Part shown: positions 13,347 through 22,363 of the stretch, piece by piece
Position numbering within the stretch: the first letter of the stretch is position 1
Layout: the number at the start of each line of letters is the position of its first letter
Assembly: GCA_035537095.1 (NCBI GenBank)
Contig: DATLMV010000052.1
Span: forward strand, 1 to 36,364
Direction: 5' to 3'
Source of the DNA: DASWNP01 sp035537095
GTDB taxonomy: Bacteria > Acidobacteriota > Blastocatellia > Pyrinomonadales > Pyrinomonadaceae
Length of the DNA: 36,364 bases
Translations under genes and position numbers: made by a program
The notes under the pieces: model-generated
Seen by the model: the letters and a program-made list of their open reading frames with translations, nothing else
Told to the model about the DNA's origin: nothing
The model's database searches: none

Positions 13347-14507
13347 CTACGGCTGGACTTCCGCGACGAGGGCGCTCTCGGCGATTCCCTGCGCGCGCAA
13401 CTGCGCTCCGAAACGGGTCGCCTCGCCGCGATCCTGAAAGCGTCCGACCTGCACGCGATACCAAGTCCCGCGCTTCGGAATCTCCGCCGCCACGACGCGA
13501 CCTTCGAGTCCCGCCGCCTTCAAACTCGACGCGCGGTTGTTGGCCTCGGCCACGTCGTTATACGAACCGATTTGCAGCGTGAACTTTCCCGTCCCCTGAT
13601 TGCCCGCCTGCTTCAAGGCGACGGCAGCCTCCGACTTCTTCGGAGCGGCGACGGCTTCGGCCTGCTTCTCGACAAACGGTCTCTCTTTCACTTCGACAGA
13701 GGGCTTTTGCACTTCCGACGCCTGCGCCGGAGCGGAGACTTTGGCTGCACCCGCGTCCTGTTGCTTCGCGCGATTAGTCGCCGCCGGAGGGTTCGTCTTG
13801 GAAGGTGCGACGCTCCGGTTAGTCGCTTGATTGCGTTCGGCGCGCGTCGCCGCGATGTTCTGCGCTTGAGCGGACGGACGCAAAAACCATTTGCCCGCAA
13901 CAATCAAAGAGACGAAAGCCAAGCCCCCGATCAGCAGCCACACGGGTGAGACGCGAAGCATCTGCACGCCCATGCTGTACTTATCGCGTGAGGCCGGGAC
14001 GCTCTTCTTCTGCGGCGCGCGACGCGGTTCGGAGACCTTCTCCTGCTGCAAGTTTTGAAACTCGGAAAATCTCGTTTGAATCTCGGCGCTGTTCACAAAC
14101 TCTTCGGAAGAAACTTGCGCGGGCGTCGCCGCCGTGTCTTCGATCTGCAAGACGTTCAACTCTTCGTTCGCCGGAGAGTCGAAGTCCATCGAGGGCATGA
14201 CGAAGACATCTTCGAGAACGGGCGCGTGTGTGTTGAGGTTGGGAGCGGCGGGAGGGGTCGGCGGGATGATGAGAATGTTGTCAGGGTCAATGGTGGTGTG
14301 CATGACGGGGGTATCCTGTTTTCGTGAAGCTGCTTTTGTGGGGGGCGAGGCGGAATTAGATGGGACACGAAAGACCTGCGCTCGTTCGTTCAAGAGAACA
14401 ACGTCGTAAACCGTCCCGCAGCGTGTGCAGGAGACGCGGTGCTCGGGCGCTGCCGGAGCCGCGTCCATCAAAAACTCCAACCTGCAACTCGGACAATTGA
14501 CTTTCAT
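13347..14507 (-). CDS. Zinc-ribbon, transmembrane, SPOR-domain protein
   Basis: The 386-residue protein has three parts. The N-terminal zinc ribbon is of the MJ0042 type (CPSC, Cys5/Cys8; CTRC, Cys27/Cys30). A long acidic and Pro-rich cytosolic linker follows, then one transmembrane helix (VWLLIGGLAFVSLIVAGKWF). The periplasmic region is Ala/Lys-rich, ending in a SPOR domain (about 310-386: KFTLQIGSYNDVAEANNRAS, then WYRVQVGRFQDRGEATRF). SPOR domains bind peptidoglycan stripped of stem peptides, the product of amidases such as the one encoded next to it. That makes a functional pair at the septum or at remodelling sites likely. A cytosolic zinc ribbon on a SPOR protein links inside to outside and is not the standard FtsN/DedD layout. 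Confidence 0.85.
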   Translation of the reverse strand: MKVNCPSCRLEFLMDAAPAAPEHRVSCTRCGTVYDVVLLNERAQVFRVPSNSASPPTKAASRKQDTPVMHTTIDPDNILIIPPTPPAAPNLNTHAPVLEDVFVMPSMDFDSPANEELNVLQIEDTAATPAQVSSEEFVNSAEIQTRFSEFQNLQQEKVSEPRRAPQKKSVPASRDKYSMGVQMLRVSPVWLLIGGLAFVSLIVAGKWFLRPSAQAQNIAATRAERNQATNRSVAPSKTNPPAATNRAKQQDAGAAKVSAPAQASEVQKPSVEVKERPFVEKQAEAVAAPKKSEAAVALKQAGNQGTGKFTLQIGSYNDVAEANNRASSLKAAGLEGRVVAAEIPKRGTWYRVQVGRFQDRGEATRFGAQLRAQGIAESALVAEVQP

Positions 14508-15258
14508 AAACTCGCTTTCAATCTCGGGCCGCTTCCCGGTTGCAAGCAGAACCCGCGAGCCGTCGCGCCCCGCAGGGGCCGGAGCCGTCGGGCAGGTTTT
14601 TGGGGGACGAACCTATGGGCGAGTGAATGTCGGGAATTTCAGGTTGGTGTTTAACGAGGCCATGGCGTCTCTGCTAAGGGGCATCCGGTTGATGATACTT
14701 GACTTACGCTATCAATAAACGCCCGTATCAGGTGCGTTTAACTGGCTGCAAACAATTTTAAAAGATTGTTTGACATAAAGCAAGCGAAATCTTCGTTAAA
14801 GTTGTAAAGCCAATAACTGCGGCAGTTAGGAGGCAAATGACGTAGCGGCGTGAGAAGTCGGTCTTGTCAGGATTTGAGGGATGGGATGAGTTGTAAATTT
14901 CGATGCCAGTCTGACAGGGACTGTCAATTTGGCATGACATTTTTTGCGAATAGCGTGTGCGAAGGCTTGAAAGTTTCGACGGGGAAGGGCAAAAGGCGAG
15001 GTTTTTCGAGGAAAAGGGTTTGGGTGTAAAGGGGCATAAAATTTGCCATCGTGCGGGATGGCGCGCGGCGGCTGTTTCGCGGATGGCGCAGATTGAATCT
15101 GACGGTTTGGCCTGTTTGGCGCGTTTGCCGAAAGTCGCCGAGACGCTCTCCTGCCCCAATTCATAACCGGTGCACTTGCTGAAGTTCGTAGGTTCCCGAC
15201 GCTCAAGCTCTAGACACCCTCCCGAACTCGCATCGGGTTTTCCGGACTCATAAAATTT
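14508..15258. other. Long divergent intergenic region
   Basis: About 750 bp, lower in GC than the flanking genes, lie between the starts of the SPOR gene (minus) and the GGDEF-EAL gene (plus). A TTGACA at 14770-14775 has no good -10 partner. The notable element is the dyad at 14903-14935, listed separately. Frames on either strand have no recognisable product. No tRNA or riboswitch is recognised. It may hold a small RNA, but I cannot show one. Confidence 0.45.
14903..14935. promoter_or_regulatory. 33-bp nested palindrome, candidate operator
   Basis: ATGCCA-N3-TGACAG-N3-CTGTCA-N3-TGGCAT is a perfect two-tier dyad centred at 14919. The half-sites are spaced so that the outer and inner boxes fall about one helical turn apart, as in binding sites of dimeric regulators. 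It lies about 320 bp before the GGDEF-EAL start and 400 bp before the divergent SPOR gene. No cognate regulator is encoded in the window. Confidence 0.45.
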
Positions 15259-17796
15259 ATGTTACATGTGAGCAGTCAAGGTTTAGCCAAACCTCTCAAG
15301 TGGCTAATCGTCGCTCTCGGCGCGGGCGCGTTTCTCTACTCGGCGTTCCAAGTCTCCGCCGCACAACTCGATACACGCTTTCTGCTGTTGTCGCTCGTGA
15401 CGATTTACACGGGCACGCGGATGCTCTTTCGTGTCCCACGCACGGAAGGACACGTCCCGCTGGCAGACGCATTTGTCCTGTTGTCAATGCTGCTCTTCGG
15501 CGGCGAGGCGGCGGTGCTGCTCGCGGTGCTGGCGGCGCTCTGCGCGGCGTTGCGCGTCAGCCGGAAGGCGTCGGACATACTCTTCAACGTGGCCTTATCG
15601 GCCATCTCGGTCTTCGTCATCGGACAGGTGTTGCGCTACAGCTTCGGCTCGATTGTCGAACTGCCGCAAAGCCGGAATACGTTCAGCCTGCTGCTGGCGG
15701 TCTGTTTGATGTCTCTCGTGCAGGCGTTCGCGAACGCCCTCAGAAGCGGCGCGGGCGAGTCGGAAGAGTCGCGGGTTGCCGGGGGCTTGGGTGCGTGGGG
15801 CGGGAGTTACGTCTGGACGCTTTTGACTTGCTTCGCGGTCGTCGCGGCGGCGGGCTTCGTCGCACGTCTCATCGAGGCCACGGGCTTCTACCCGTTCCTC
15901 GCCGTCGCCACGCTGGCGGCCATCGTGCATTTCGCATACTGCACGTATCTCAAAGACATCTATGCTTCCGCCAGACAAGCGCAGCAGATCGAGCATCACA
16001 TCGCCGCTCTGGAAGATAGCGAGGGACTCTTCCGCAGCGCGTTCGATCACGCGGCCATCGGGATGGCGATGGTCTCGGCGCAGGGGCGTTGGCTGCGCGT
16101 CAACGACTACCTCTGCGAAACCTTCGGCTACAGCGTCGAAGAGATGCGCGCCACCGACTTTCAGACCCTGACGCACGCGGACGACATCGGTCAGGCGTTG
16201 GCGAACGTCAAGCGGATTCTGGGCGGAAGCATTCAGAACTACAAGATGGAGAAGCGTTACATACACAAGCAGGGCCACGAGGTGTGGGTGCTGTGGAGCG
16301 CGGCGCGCGTCTATGACGTGACGAACGGCGATGCCCCGCATCTCATCTTCCAGATTCAGGAAATCACAGACCGGAAGCGCGCCGAAGAACGTCTCCTCCA
16401 CGATGCTTTCCACGACCCCCTGACGGGACTCCCGAACCGCGCCCTCTTTATTGACCACTTGAAACTGACGATTGCGCGCGCCAAGCGACGCAAGACGCAA
16501 ATCTTCGCCGTCCTCTTTCTCGACCTCGACCGCTTCAAGGTCATCAACGATAGTTTGGGCCACATGTTCGGCGACCAGTTGCTCGTCGGCATCGCGCGCC
16601 GTCTGGAAATCTGCTTGCGGCAGGAGGACACGGTGGCGCGCGTGGGCGGCGACGAGTTCACCATCCTGCTCGAAGACATCGTTGACGAGACCGAAGCCAT
16701 CTCCATCGCCGAGCGCATCCAGAAGGAGTTGTCCACGCCGTTCAACCTGAGCGGGCACGAGGTGTTCACGACGGCGAGCATCGGTATCGCGCCGAGCACG
16801 ACGGGCTATGAGCATTCGGAAGATATTATGCGTGATGCCGACACGGCGATGTATCGCGCGAAGTCTCTGGGCAAGGCGCGGCATGAGGTGTTCGACAAAG
16901 CGATGCACGCTTTCGCCGTCAATCTCTTGCAGTTGGAGACGGACTTGCGGCGCGCGCTCGAACGGCGCGAGTTTTTCATGCAGTATCAGCCGATTGTCGC
17001 GCTCGACGGCTTCAACCTGCGCGGCTTCGAGGCGCTGGTGCGCTGGCAGCACCCGGAGCGCGGGCTGATCTCGCCGCTCGACTTCATCCCGATTGCCGAA
17101 GACACCGGGCAGATTCTCGCCATCGGCCATTGGACGCTCAAGGAAGCGTGCAAGCAGATGCGACGCTGGCAGAAGATGTTTCCTTCCGATTTGCCGCTCT
17201 TCATCAGCGTCAATCTTTCGGGCAAGCAGTTTACGCAGCCGGACTTGATCGAACAGGTGCGACAGATTTTAGAGGAGACGAAACTTCCGCCGCGCAGCCT
17301 GAAACTCGAAATCACCGAGTCGGTCGTGATGGAGAACATAGACAACGCCACCGAGATGCTGCGTGAGTTGCGCGCGCTCGGCGTCCAACTCTCGATTGAC
17401 GACTTCGGCACGGGCTACTCGTCGCTGAGTTATCTCCACCGCTTCCCGATTGACACTTTGAAGATTGACCGTTCATTCGTCACGCGGATGGTGGATAATA
17501 GCGAGAACATCGAGATCGTGCGGACGATCATCATGCTCGCGCAGATACTCGGGATGGACGTGGTGGCCGAAGGCGTGGAGACGAAGGAACAACTCGCGCT
17601 GCTCAGGAAACTCGGCTGCGAAAACGGTCAGGGCTATTTCTTCTCGAAGCCCGCGAGCGTCAGCGGCGCAGAACAGATCATCGCACAAACCTGCGCGCAG
17701 TTATCCTCCAACGTCGCGCAGATGCCTCACGCGCCAACGGGCGAACTCGGGCCGGATGATAAAGTTAAATCAATTCGCTTGACATCAGTCGGATAG
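15259..17796 (+). CDS. Membrane PAS-GGDEF-EAL cyclic-di-GMP protein
   Basis: The 845-residue protein starts with a multi-helix membrane sensor (about 12-235, some six to seven helices with LLLSLVTIYTGTRMLF and FVLLSMLLFGG). A PAS domain follows (about 250-375: FDHAAIGMAMVSAQGRWLRV, ending in ITDRKRAEE). Next is a diguanylate cyclase domain with an intact GGDEF (463-467), and then an EAL phosphodiesterase domain (FEALVRW, Glu591; LEITESVV; IDDFGTGYSS; DVVAEGVET). Both active sites look complete, so it could make and degrade cyclic di-GMP, with the PAS or membrane part deciding. It is tightly followed by a PilZ receptor gene, 14 bp away, whose ribosome site overlaps this stop codon. This is the c-di-GMP output module of the region. 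Confidence 0.95.
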   Translation: MLHVSSQGLAKPLKWLIVALGAGAFLYSAFQVSAAQLDTRFLLLSLVTIYTGTRMLFRVPRTEGHVPLADAFVLLSMLLFGGEAAVLLAVLAALCAALRVSRKASDILFNVALSAISVFVIGQVLRYSFGSIVELPQSRNTFSLLLAVCLMSLVQAFANALRSGAGESEESRVAGGLGAWGGSYVWTLLTCFAVVAAAGFVARLIEATGFYPFLAVATLAAIVHFAYCTYLKDIYASARQAQQIEHHIAALEDSEGLFRSAFDHAAIGMAMVSAQGRWLRVNDYLCETFGYSVEEMRATDFQTLTHADDIGQALANVKRILGGSIQNYKMEKRYIHKQGHEVWVLWSAARVYDVTNGDAPHLIFQIQEITDRKRAEERLLHDAFHDPLTGLPNRALFIDHLKLTIARAKRRKTQIFAVLFLDLDRFKVINDSLGHMFGDQLLVGIARRLEICLRQEDTVARVGGDEFTILLEDIVDETEAISIAERIQKELSTPFNLSGHEVFTTASIGIAPSTTGYEHSEDIMRDADTAMYRAKSLGKARHEVFDKAMHAFAVNLLQLETDLRRALERREFFMQYQPIVALDGFNLRGFEALVRWQHPERGLISPLDFIPIAEDTGQILAIGHWTLKEACKQMRRWQKMFPSDLPLFISVNLSGKQFTQPDLIEQVRQILEETKLPPRSLKLEITESVVMENIDNATEMLRELRALGVQLSIDDFGTGYSSLSYLHRFPIDTLKIDRSFVTRMVDNSENIEIVRTIIMLAQILGMDVVAEGVETKEQLALLRKLGCENGQGYFFSKPASVSGAEQIIAQTCAQLSSNVAQMPHAPTGELGPDDKVKSIRLTSVG

Positions 17797-17810
17797 GAGC
17801 GTGAGGGACG

Positions 17811-18128
17811 ATGGAGAGAAGACGGGCCGGACGCGTCGAGACCAATCTCAATGCGCGTTGGGAGGGCATACTGGCGAGCCGGACGGGAAATATCGTTGAC
17901 CTGAGTTGGAACGGATGCTTCGTCCTCACAGCGGACGAAGTGATCCTCGGCGAACTCATCCGGATAGAGATCGAGTTTCCGGAAAAGGGCCGCATCTATC
18001 TCTGGGGCGAGGTGGTCTATAAGAATCCGGAGATCGGATTCGGCTTGCGCTTCACGGGTTCGGGCGAGGCGGAGGAGAGCGTGCTGCGGGATTACGTGCA
18101 GGCGAAGCGCGCCCATCAGGCAGCGTAG
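17811..18128 (+). CDS. PilZ-domain cyclic-di-GMP receptor
   Basis: The 105-residue single-domain PilZ protein has both ligand motifs: R-x-x-x-R as RRAGR (Arg4, Arg8) and D-x-S-x-x-G as DLSWNG (Asp30, Ser32, Gly35). The rest of the barrel follows: GELIRIEIEFPEKGRIYLWG, then VVYKNPEIGFGLRFTG. It should bind cyclic di-GMP directly, probably made or degraded by the protein encoded 14 bp upstream; the two are very likely co-transcribed. The start codon follows AGGAGCGTGAGGGACG. A terminator follows at 18155. The output target is unknown; candidates are polysaccharide export or motility systems outside the window. Confidence 0.9.
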   Translation: MERRRAGRVETNLNARWEGILASRTGNIVDLSWNGCFVLTADEVILGELIRIEIEFPEKGRIYLWGEVVYKNPEIGFGLRFTGSGEAEESVLRDYVQAKRAHQAA

Positions 18129-18154
18129 GGAAAGAGCGTCGGGAGACGAAGGAC

Positions 18155-18193
18155 GGGAGGCGTCGCGGCTTCAGGCGGCGGCCTCCCTTTTTT
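18155..18193 (+). terminator. Rho-independent terminator of the c-di-GMP operon
   Basis: The stem GGGAGGC (18155-18161) pairs with GCCTCCC (18181-18187), followed by six T residues (18188-18193). The loop is long and GC-rich and can pair further internally. It lies 27 bp after the PilZ stop. Confidence 0.75.
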
Positions 18194-18372
18194 GCGCGAC
18201 GGTTCGACGTGAACGGAGCCGCAGCTTCGGCGTATAATGCGCGCCTGTCAAAGCCTCGCCGCATCCGTTACGTCGTGCAAACCTAAGGGGAAGCCCGTCC
18301 GCTCTCCGGCGGTCTACCTATGGAAACGACGCAACGCCGGTTTCAACGCCCTCACCCGTCGGGAGATGTGTC

Positions 18373-18885
18373 ATGTACAAACCGAACTTCTGCGCCGACT
18401 GCGGCACGCGCATCGAGCGCACGCGCTGGCGACTCTGGACGAGCAGGAGATTCTGTCCGGCGTGCGACCGTCGCGTCGGCAGGGGCGCACTCGCGCTGGC
18501 GCTCGCGGCGTGCGCGGCGCTGTGTCTGGCGGGTTTCGTCGCGGGCCGTTTCGCACGTCCTGCGGGGCCGCCGCCGCTCGTCATCAAACGCGTCGCCGAT
18601 GCTCCCGCTTTCGCGTCGGCGGTTGACGTTGCGTCCCAAGCTAAAGCGTCGGACGCGAAACCGCCGGGCACGACCGGCGCAACGCCTCACGACGCGGCAC
18701 GCTACGGCCCCGACGGCGCGAACGACGAACGACCCACCGACCCCGACGAAATCGTCTCCACCTGCGGCGCGCGCACGAAGAAGGGCACGCCCTGTTCCCG
18801 GCGCGTGCGCGGCACGGGACGCTGCTGGCAGCACAAAGGACGACCCGCCATGCTCCCGCCCGCGAAGTTGATCGTGCAAGGATAA
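18373..18885 (+). CDS. Zinc-ribbon membrane protein with C-terminal Cys/His motif
   Basis: The 170-residue protein starts after GGGAG. The N-terminal zinc ribbon (FCADCG, Cys7/Cys10; FCPACD, Cys28/Cys31) is followed directly by one transmembrane helix (about 38-60, ALALALAACAALCLAGFVAG). A Pro/Ala/Asp-rich linker then leads to a C-terminal motif, C-x-A-x-T-K-K-G-T-P-C ... RCWQHKG, which looks like a small metal-binding knuckle known from short bacterial and phage proteins. The two metal sites would lie on opposite sides of the membrane. No family or partner is identified. It stands alone between two hairpins. Confidence 0.7.
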   Translation: MYKPNFCADCGTRIERTRWRLWTSRRFCPACDRRVGRGALALALAACAALCLAGFVAGRFARPAGPPPLVIKRVADAPAFASAVDVASQAKASDAKPPGTTGATPHDAARYGPDGANDERPTDPDEIVSTCGARTKKGTPCSRRVRGTGRCWQHKGRPAMLPPAKLIVQG

Positions 18886-19212
18886 TTCCGTGCAGCCATA
18901 GTGCGCGCCGCCGCGTTTCACATCACAAACTTCCCGCGTGATGAATCCATCCACGCGGGTTGTCGGTGCGATGCGCCGGAAGCGGTCTCGTCAAGACGCT
19001 CTGCGAAGTTTTGCGTCCGCGTTTCGCTCGGATTCAGGCGACGCCGGAACTATTTATGAGACCGCTTCTAGCGTCATCTGCCGAAGGTCGTTATAATCCG
19101 TGCAACTGTTTCGCCGGTTGGAGCGTGTGGGGCCGTACCTGTTTTTGTCTCGTGTTCGAGGGCTGCTTCGGTTTTCCACCTGCGACATCGGAATTGACTG
19201 CACACCGGGTTC
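18886..19212. other. Intergenic region with hairpin and kinase promoter
   Basis: A perfect 8-bp hairpin, CCCGCGTG (18933-18940) with CACGCGGG (18952-18959), followed by TTG, may terminate the zinc-ribbon gene. Further on, GTTATAATCC near 19090 contains a full TATAAT -10 box pointing at the kinase, without a clear -35. No other feature is recognised; a 96-codon frame here has no coding character. Confidence 0.5.
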
Positions 19213-21657
19213 ATGATCGGAAAAACAATCTCTCATTACCGCATTCTTGACCGAATCGGCGGGGGCGCGATGGGCGAAGTCTATATGGCCGAGGATACGC
19301 ATCTGGCCCGCCGCGTCGCCATCAAGATTCCCAAAGCAGCCTCGGAACAGACCGAATTTCGCGCGCGTTTCCTGCGCGAAGCCCGCTCCATCTCCGCCCT
19401 GAGCCACCCGCACATCGCCACCGTCTATGATTACGGCGAGACGCCGGAGGGCCGTCCCTTCATCGTCATGGAACTCATCAAGGGCGGCGACTTGAGCGAG
19501 CTTTTGATGCGCGGGATGATAACGCTCGGGCGCGCCATCGAGATCATCGAAGACGTGGCCGACGCGCTCGAAGAGGCGCACACGAGCGGCATCGTCCACC
19601 GCGACATCAAGCCCTCGAACGTGATGCTGACCGAGCGCGGCGAGGTCAAAGTGCTCGACTTCGGACTCGCCAAGCAACTCGAAGACGCGCATCCGCACGA
19701 CGCCGACACCGAAGCGCAGACCCTGCTCGGCGCGCAGACGCGCAGCGATGTCGTCGTCGGCACGCCGCTTTATCTCTCGCCCGAACAGGCGACGGGCGCG
19801 CCCGTTGACCGCCGCAGCGACATCTTCGCGCTCGGCGCGTTGCTCTACGAATGCGTGGCGGGGCGTCCGGCCTTCTTCGGCGCGAACCTCATCGCCATCG
19901 GCGGGCAGGTGCTCTACGTTGACCCGCCGCCGCCCTCGAAGTTTAACCAGCACGTCCCCGCCGCACTCGACCGCATCACGCTCAAGGCGCTCTCGAAGCG
20001 ACCCGAAGACCGTTATCAAACGGCGCAGGAGATGTGTGCCGACCTCGCGCGCGTCCGCGCCGGTCTTCGCGGCGACGGCCACGTCGTCCCGACGCGCGTC
20101 ATCCCGCCGCTCGAAGACACGCTCGCCATCACCATCCGCGATAACCTGTTCGGCAAACTCCGACGCCCGCGCAAGTGGATGCTCGTCCCCGCGCTCGTCG
20201 TGCTCGCCGCCGCTCTGATTGCCGGACTCTTTTTCTACCTGAATCGAAACACCCGCGACATCAACTCGGTCGCCGTCCTGCCCTTCACGAACGTCGGCGG
20301 CAATCCAGAGACGGAATATCTCTCCGACGGCGTGACGGAGAGCATGATCAACAGCCTCTCGCAACTGCTGCCGATCAAAGTGATGTCGCGCAACTCGGTC
20401 TTTCCGCGCTACAAGCGTCCGGATGTGGAACCGCAGGCGGTGGGGCGCGAGTTGGGCGTCGGGGCGGTGTTGATGGGACGCGTCGAGCAGCGCGCCGACG
20501 AACTTTCGATCAACGTCGAGTTGATTGACGCGAGCGACAACACGCACATCTGGGGCAAGCGTTACGAACGCCGGATGTCGGAGTTGGTGAGCGTGCAGGA
20601 GGAGATTTCGCGCGAGGTGTCGGAGAAGTTGCGCGCGAAATTGGAGGCGGGCCGGAGCGGCGGGCAACCCCTCCCGACGCCCAAACGCTACACCGATAAC
20701 ACCGAGGCTTATCAAGCCTACCTGCGCGGGCGTTTCTTCTGGAATCGCCGCAACCGCGAAGGCTTCGAGAAGGGCATCGAAAATTTTCAGCGCGCGATTC
20801 AGATAGACGGCAACTACGCGCTCGCCTACGCGGGCCTCGCCGATTGCTACGCGCTGCAAAGCGACTACAGCATGGTTCCGCCCAACAAAGCGATGCCCAA
20901 AGCCAGAGAGGCCGCCGAGCGTGCCCTCGCGCTCGACGACACGCTGGCCGAAGCGCACACCTCGCTGGCCTTCGTCAAGATGGCTTACGAATGGAAATGG
21001 ACGGAGGCCGAGCAGGAGTTTCGTCGCGCCATTGAGTTGAACCCGAACTACGCGACCGCCCATCAATGGTACGCATCGTGCCTCGTCCAGATGAACCGCT
21101 TCGACGAAGCCCTCGCCGAGATTCAACGCGCGCAGGAACTCGACCCGCTCTCGCTCATCATCAACGCCAACAAAGGACTCTATCTCTACTACACGAAGAA
21201 CTACGCGGAGGCCGCCCGCCAAGTAGAAAAGACGCTCGAAGTTGACCGCACCTTCGGCGTCGCGCATCTCTATCTCGGCTACATCAACCTGCAAAGGCCG
21301 GGGCAGACCCTGCGCGCCATCGCGGAGTTTGAGGAGGCCATCGTCAACGAGCGCGACGGCCCCGAGGCGCAGGCCGCGCTCGGCTACGCCTACGCCGTCG
21401 CCGGTCGCGCCGACAAGGCGCGCGAACTGCTCGACGCTCTCAAAGAACTGCGGCCCGGCAGTTACGTCTCGCCCTACTTCGTCGCCATCATTCACGTCGG
21501 CCTCGGAGAAAAAGAGGCCGCGCTCGAATGGCTCGAACAGGCTTACAAAGACCGTCACCCCGGCATGGTCTTGATGAAAGTTGACCCGCGTTTCGACGCC
21601 CTGCGCGCCGACCCGCGCTTCGCCGAACTTCTCCGGCGCGTCGAGCATCAAACGTGA
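19213..21657 (+). CDS. Ser/Thr protein kinase with TolB-like domain and TPR repeats
   Basis: The 814-residue membrane receptor kinase has these parts in order. The Hanks-type kinase domain (about 9-275) holds GGGAMGEVYMAED, VAIKIPK, the catalytic loop HRDIKPSNVML, DFGLA and LSPEQATG. A juxtamembrane region follows, then one transmembrane helix (about 320-340). The extracytoplasmic TolB/FlgO-like domain (about 347-480) contains VAVLPFTNVGG, YLSDGVTESMINSLSQL, LGVGAVLMGRV and NTHIWGKRYER. At least six TPR units run from about 495 to 810 (AYLRGRFFWNRRNREGFEKG, ALAYAGLADCYALQS, AEAHTSLAFVKMAYEWKWTE). All kinase catalytic residues are present. Architectures like this are numerous in Acidobacteriota; ligands are unknown. 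The response-regulator gene 136 bp downstream may share its promoter. Confidence 0.95.
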   Translation: MIGKTISHYRILDRIGGGAMGEVYMAEDTHLARRVAIKIPKAASEQTEFRARFLREARSISALSHPHIATVYDYGETPEGRPFIVMELIKGGDLSELLMRGMITLGRAIEIIEDVADALEEAHTSGIVHRDIKPSNVMLTERGEVKVLDFGLAKQLEDAHPHDADTEAQTLLGAQTRSDVVVGTPLYLSPEQATGAPVDRRSDIFALGALLYECVAGRPAFFGANLIAIGGQVLYVDPPPPSKFNQHVPAALDRITLKALSKRPEDRYQTAQEMCADLARVRAGLRGDGHVVPTRVIPPLEDTLAITIRDNLFGKLRRPRKWMLVPALVVLAAALIAGLFFYLNRNTRDINSVAVLPFTNVGGNPETEYLSDGVTESMINSLSQLLPIKVMSRNSVFPRYKRPDVEPQAVGRELGVGAVLMGRVEQRADELSINVELIDASDNTHIWGKRYERRMSELVSVQEEISREVSEKLRAKLEAGRSGGQPLPTPKRYTDNTEAYQAYLRGRFFWNRRNREGFEKGIENFQRAIQIDGNYALAYAGLADCYALQSDYSMVPPNKAMPKAREAAERALALDDTLAEAHTSLAFVKMAYEWKWTEAEQEFRRAIELNPNYATAHQWYASCLVQMNRFDEALAEIQRAQELDPLSLIINANKGLYLYYTKNYAEAARQVEKTLEVDRTFGVAHLYLGYINLQRPGQTLRAIAEFEEAIVNERDGPEAQAALGYAYAVAGRADKARELLDALKELRPGSYVSPYFVAIIHVGLGEKEAALEWLEQAYKDRHPGMVLMKVDPRFDALRADPRFAELLRRVEHQT

Positions 21658-21793
21658 CGCGCGCCGCTCCCGTTTAGATAGTCGTGCGGGTAAAGTGAGA
21701 CAAGCGCGGGCAAAGTGGTTTATACTGAGCTTCAATAATGCAAAAACCGTAGCAGCGATTTCACACTTGCGGACGCCCGCAAGGATAACTTTC

Positions 21794-22363
21794 ATGAACT
21801 GTCCAGAATGCGCCCATCAAAATCCCGGCAACGCTAAGTTCTGCGTCAAATGCGGCTACCAGTTCGGGGTCGCGCCGGGTGTTGTGACGACCGTCCTGCC
21901 GTCGTCCTACGTCGAGGACTTTCCGGCAGACGACGACGAGCAGGCGACCGGCCCCGTCACGACCGGCGGGGGCACGCAGAAGATTTCGCGCAAAGATTTT
22001 CTGGTGCTGGTCGTGGACGACATGGTGGACAATCTCGTCCTCATCAGTTTGCACCTGCAACAGTCCGGCTACCGGGTCGTCACGGCGTCGGACGGCGAAG
22101 AAGCGCTGCGCGTCGCCGACATCACCCCGCCCGACATCATCCTGATGGACATCAGTATGCCCGAACTCGACGGGCTCGGCGCGACGCGCAAACTGCGCGA
22201 GCATCCGACGCTGAAAGAAGTCCCAGTCATCGCCCTGACCGCCTTCAACACCGAAGGCTTCCGCCGCGCCGCCTACGACGTAGGCATTGACGGCTACCTG
22301 ACCAAGCCCATAGATTTCGACCGCCTCTACGATCTGGTTCGCAGCCTCCTGCCCGTCAAATGA
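21794..22363 (+). CDS. Response regulator with N-terminal zinc ribbon
   Basis: The ATG at 21794 gives 189 residues. The first 24 are a zinc ribbon (MNCPECAHQNPGNAKFCVKC; Cys3, Cys6, Cys17, Cys20). After an acidic linker (about 25-65) comes a complete receiver domain (about 68-188) with the acidic pair Asp75/Asp76, phospho-acceptor Asp119 (ILMDISMPELDG), Thr149 and Lys171 (YLTKPID). There is no DNA-binding output domain, so signalling must go through protein contact, perhaps by the zinc ribbon. No histidine kinase is encoded nearby; the Ser/Thr kinase just upstream is the nearest signalling partner. Reading further upstream would add non-coding Arg-rich sequence, so I reject the longer start. 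Confidence 0.85.
   Translation: MNCPECAHQNPGNAKFCVKCGYQFGVAPGVVTTVLPSSYVEDFPADDDEQATGPVTTGGGTQKISRKDFLVLVVDDMVDNLVLISLHLQQSGYRVVTASDGEEALRVADITPPDIILMDISMPELDGLGATRKLREHPTLKEVPVIALTAFNTEGFRRAAYDVGIDGYLTKPIDFDRLYDLVRSLLPVK

Noticed and set aside
14929..14949. Sigma-54 promoter (TTGGCAT ... TTGCG)
   Set aside because: The GG and GC elements are 13 nt apart instead of the required 10.
14758..15159. 133-codon minus-strand frame in the long intergenic region
   Set aside because: No ribosome site and no motif; it spans the palindrome at 14903-14935.
15595..17130. A 511-codon minus-strand frame opposite the GGDEF-EAL gene
   Set aside because: Same cause; no recognisable domain, and the plus-strand gene is certain.
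18960..19250. 96-codon plus-strand frame before the kinase gene
   Set aside because: It overlaps the kinase start, has no ribosome site and has a mixed, unstructured composition.
19054..21795. A 913-codon open frame on the minus strand opposite the kinase gene
   Set aside because: It is a mirror of the kinase coding bias in GC-rich DNA; the product is Arg/Val/Asp-rich without motifs, while the plus strand encodes a complete kinase-TPR protein.
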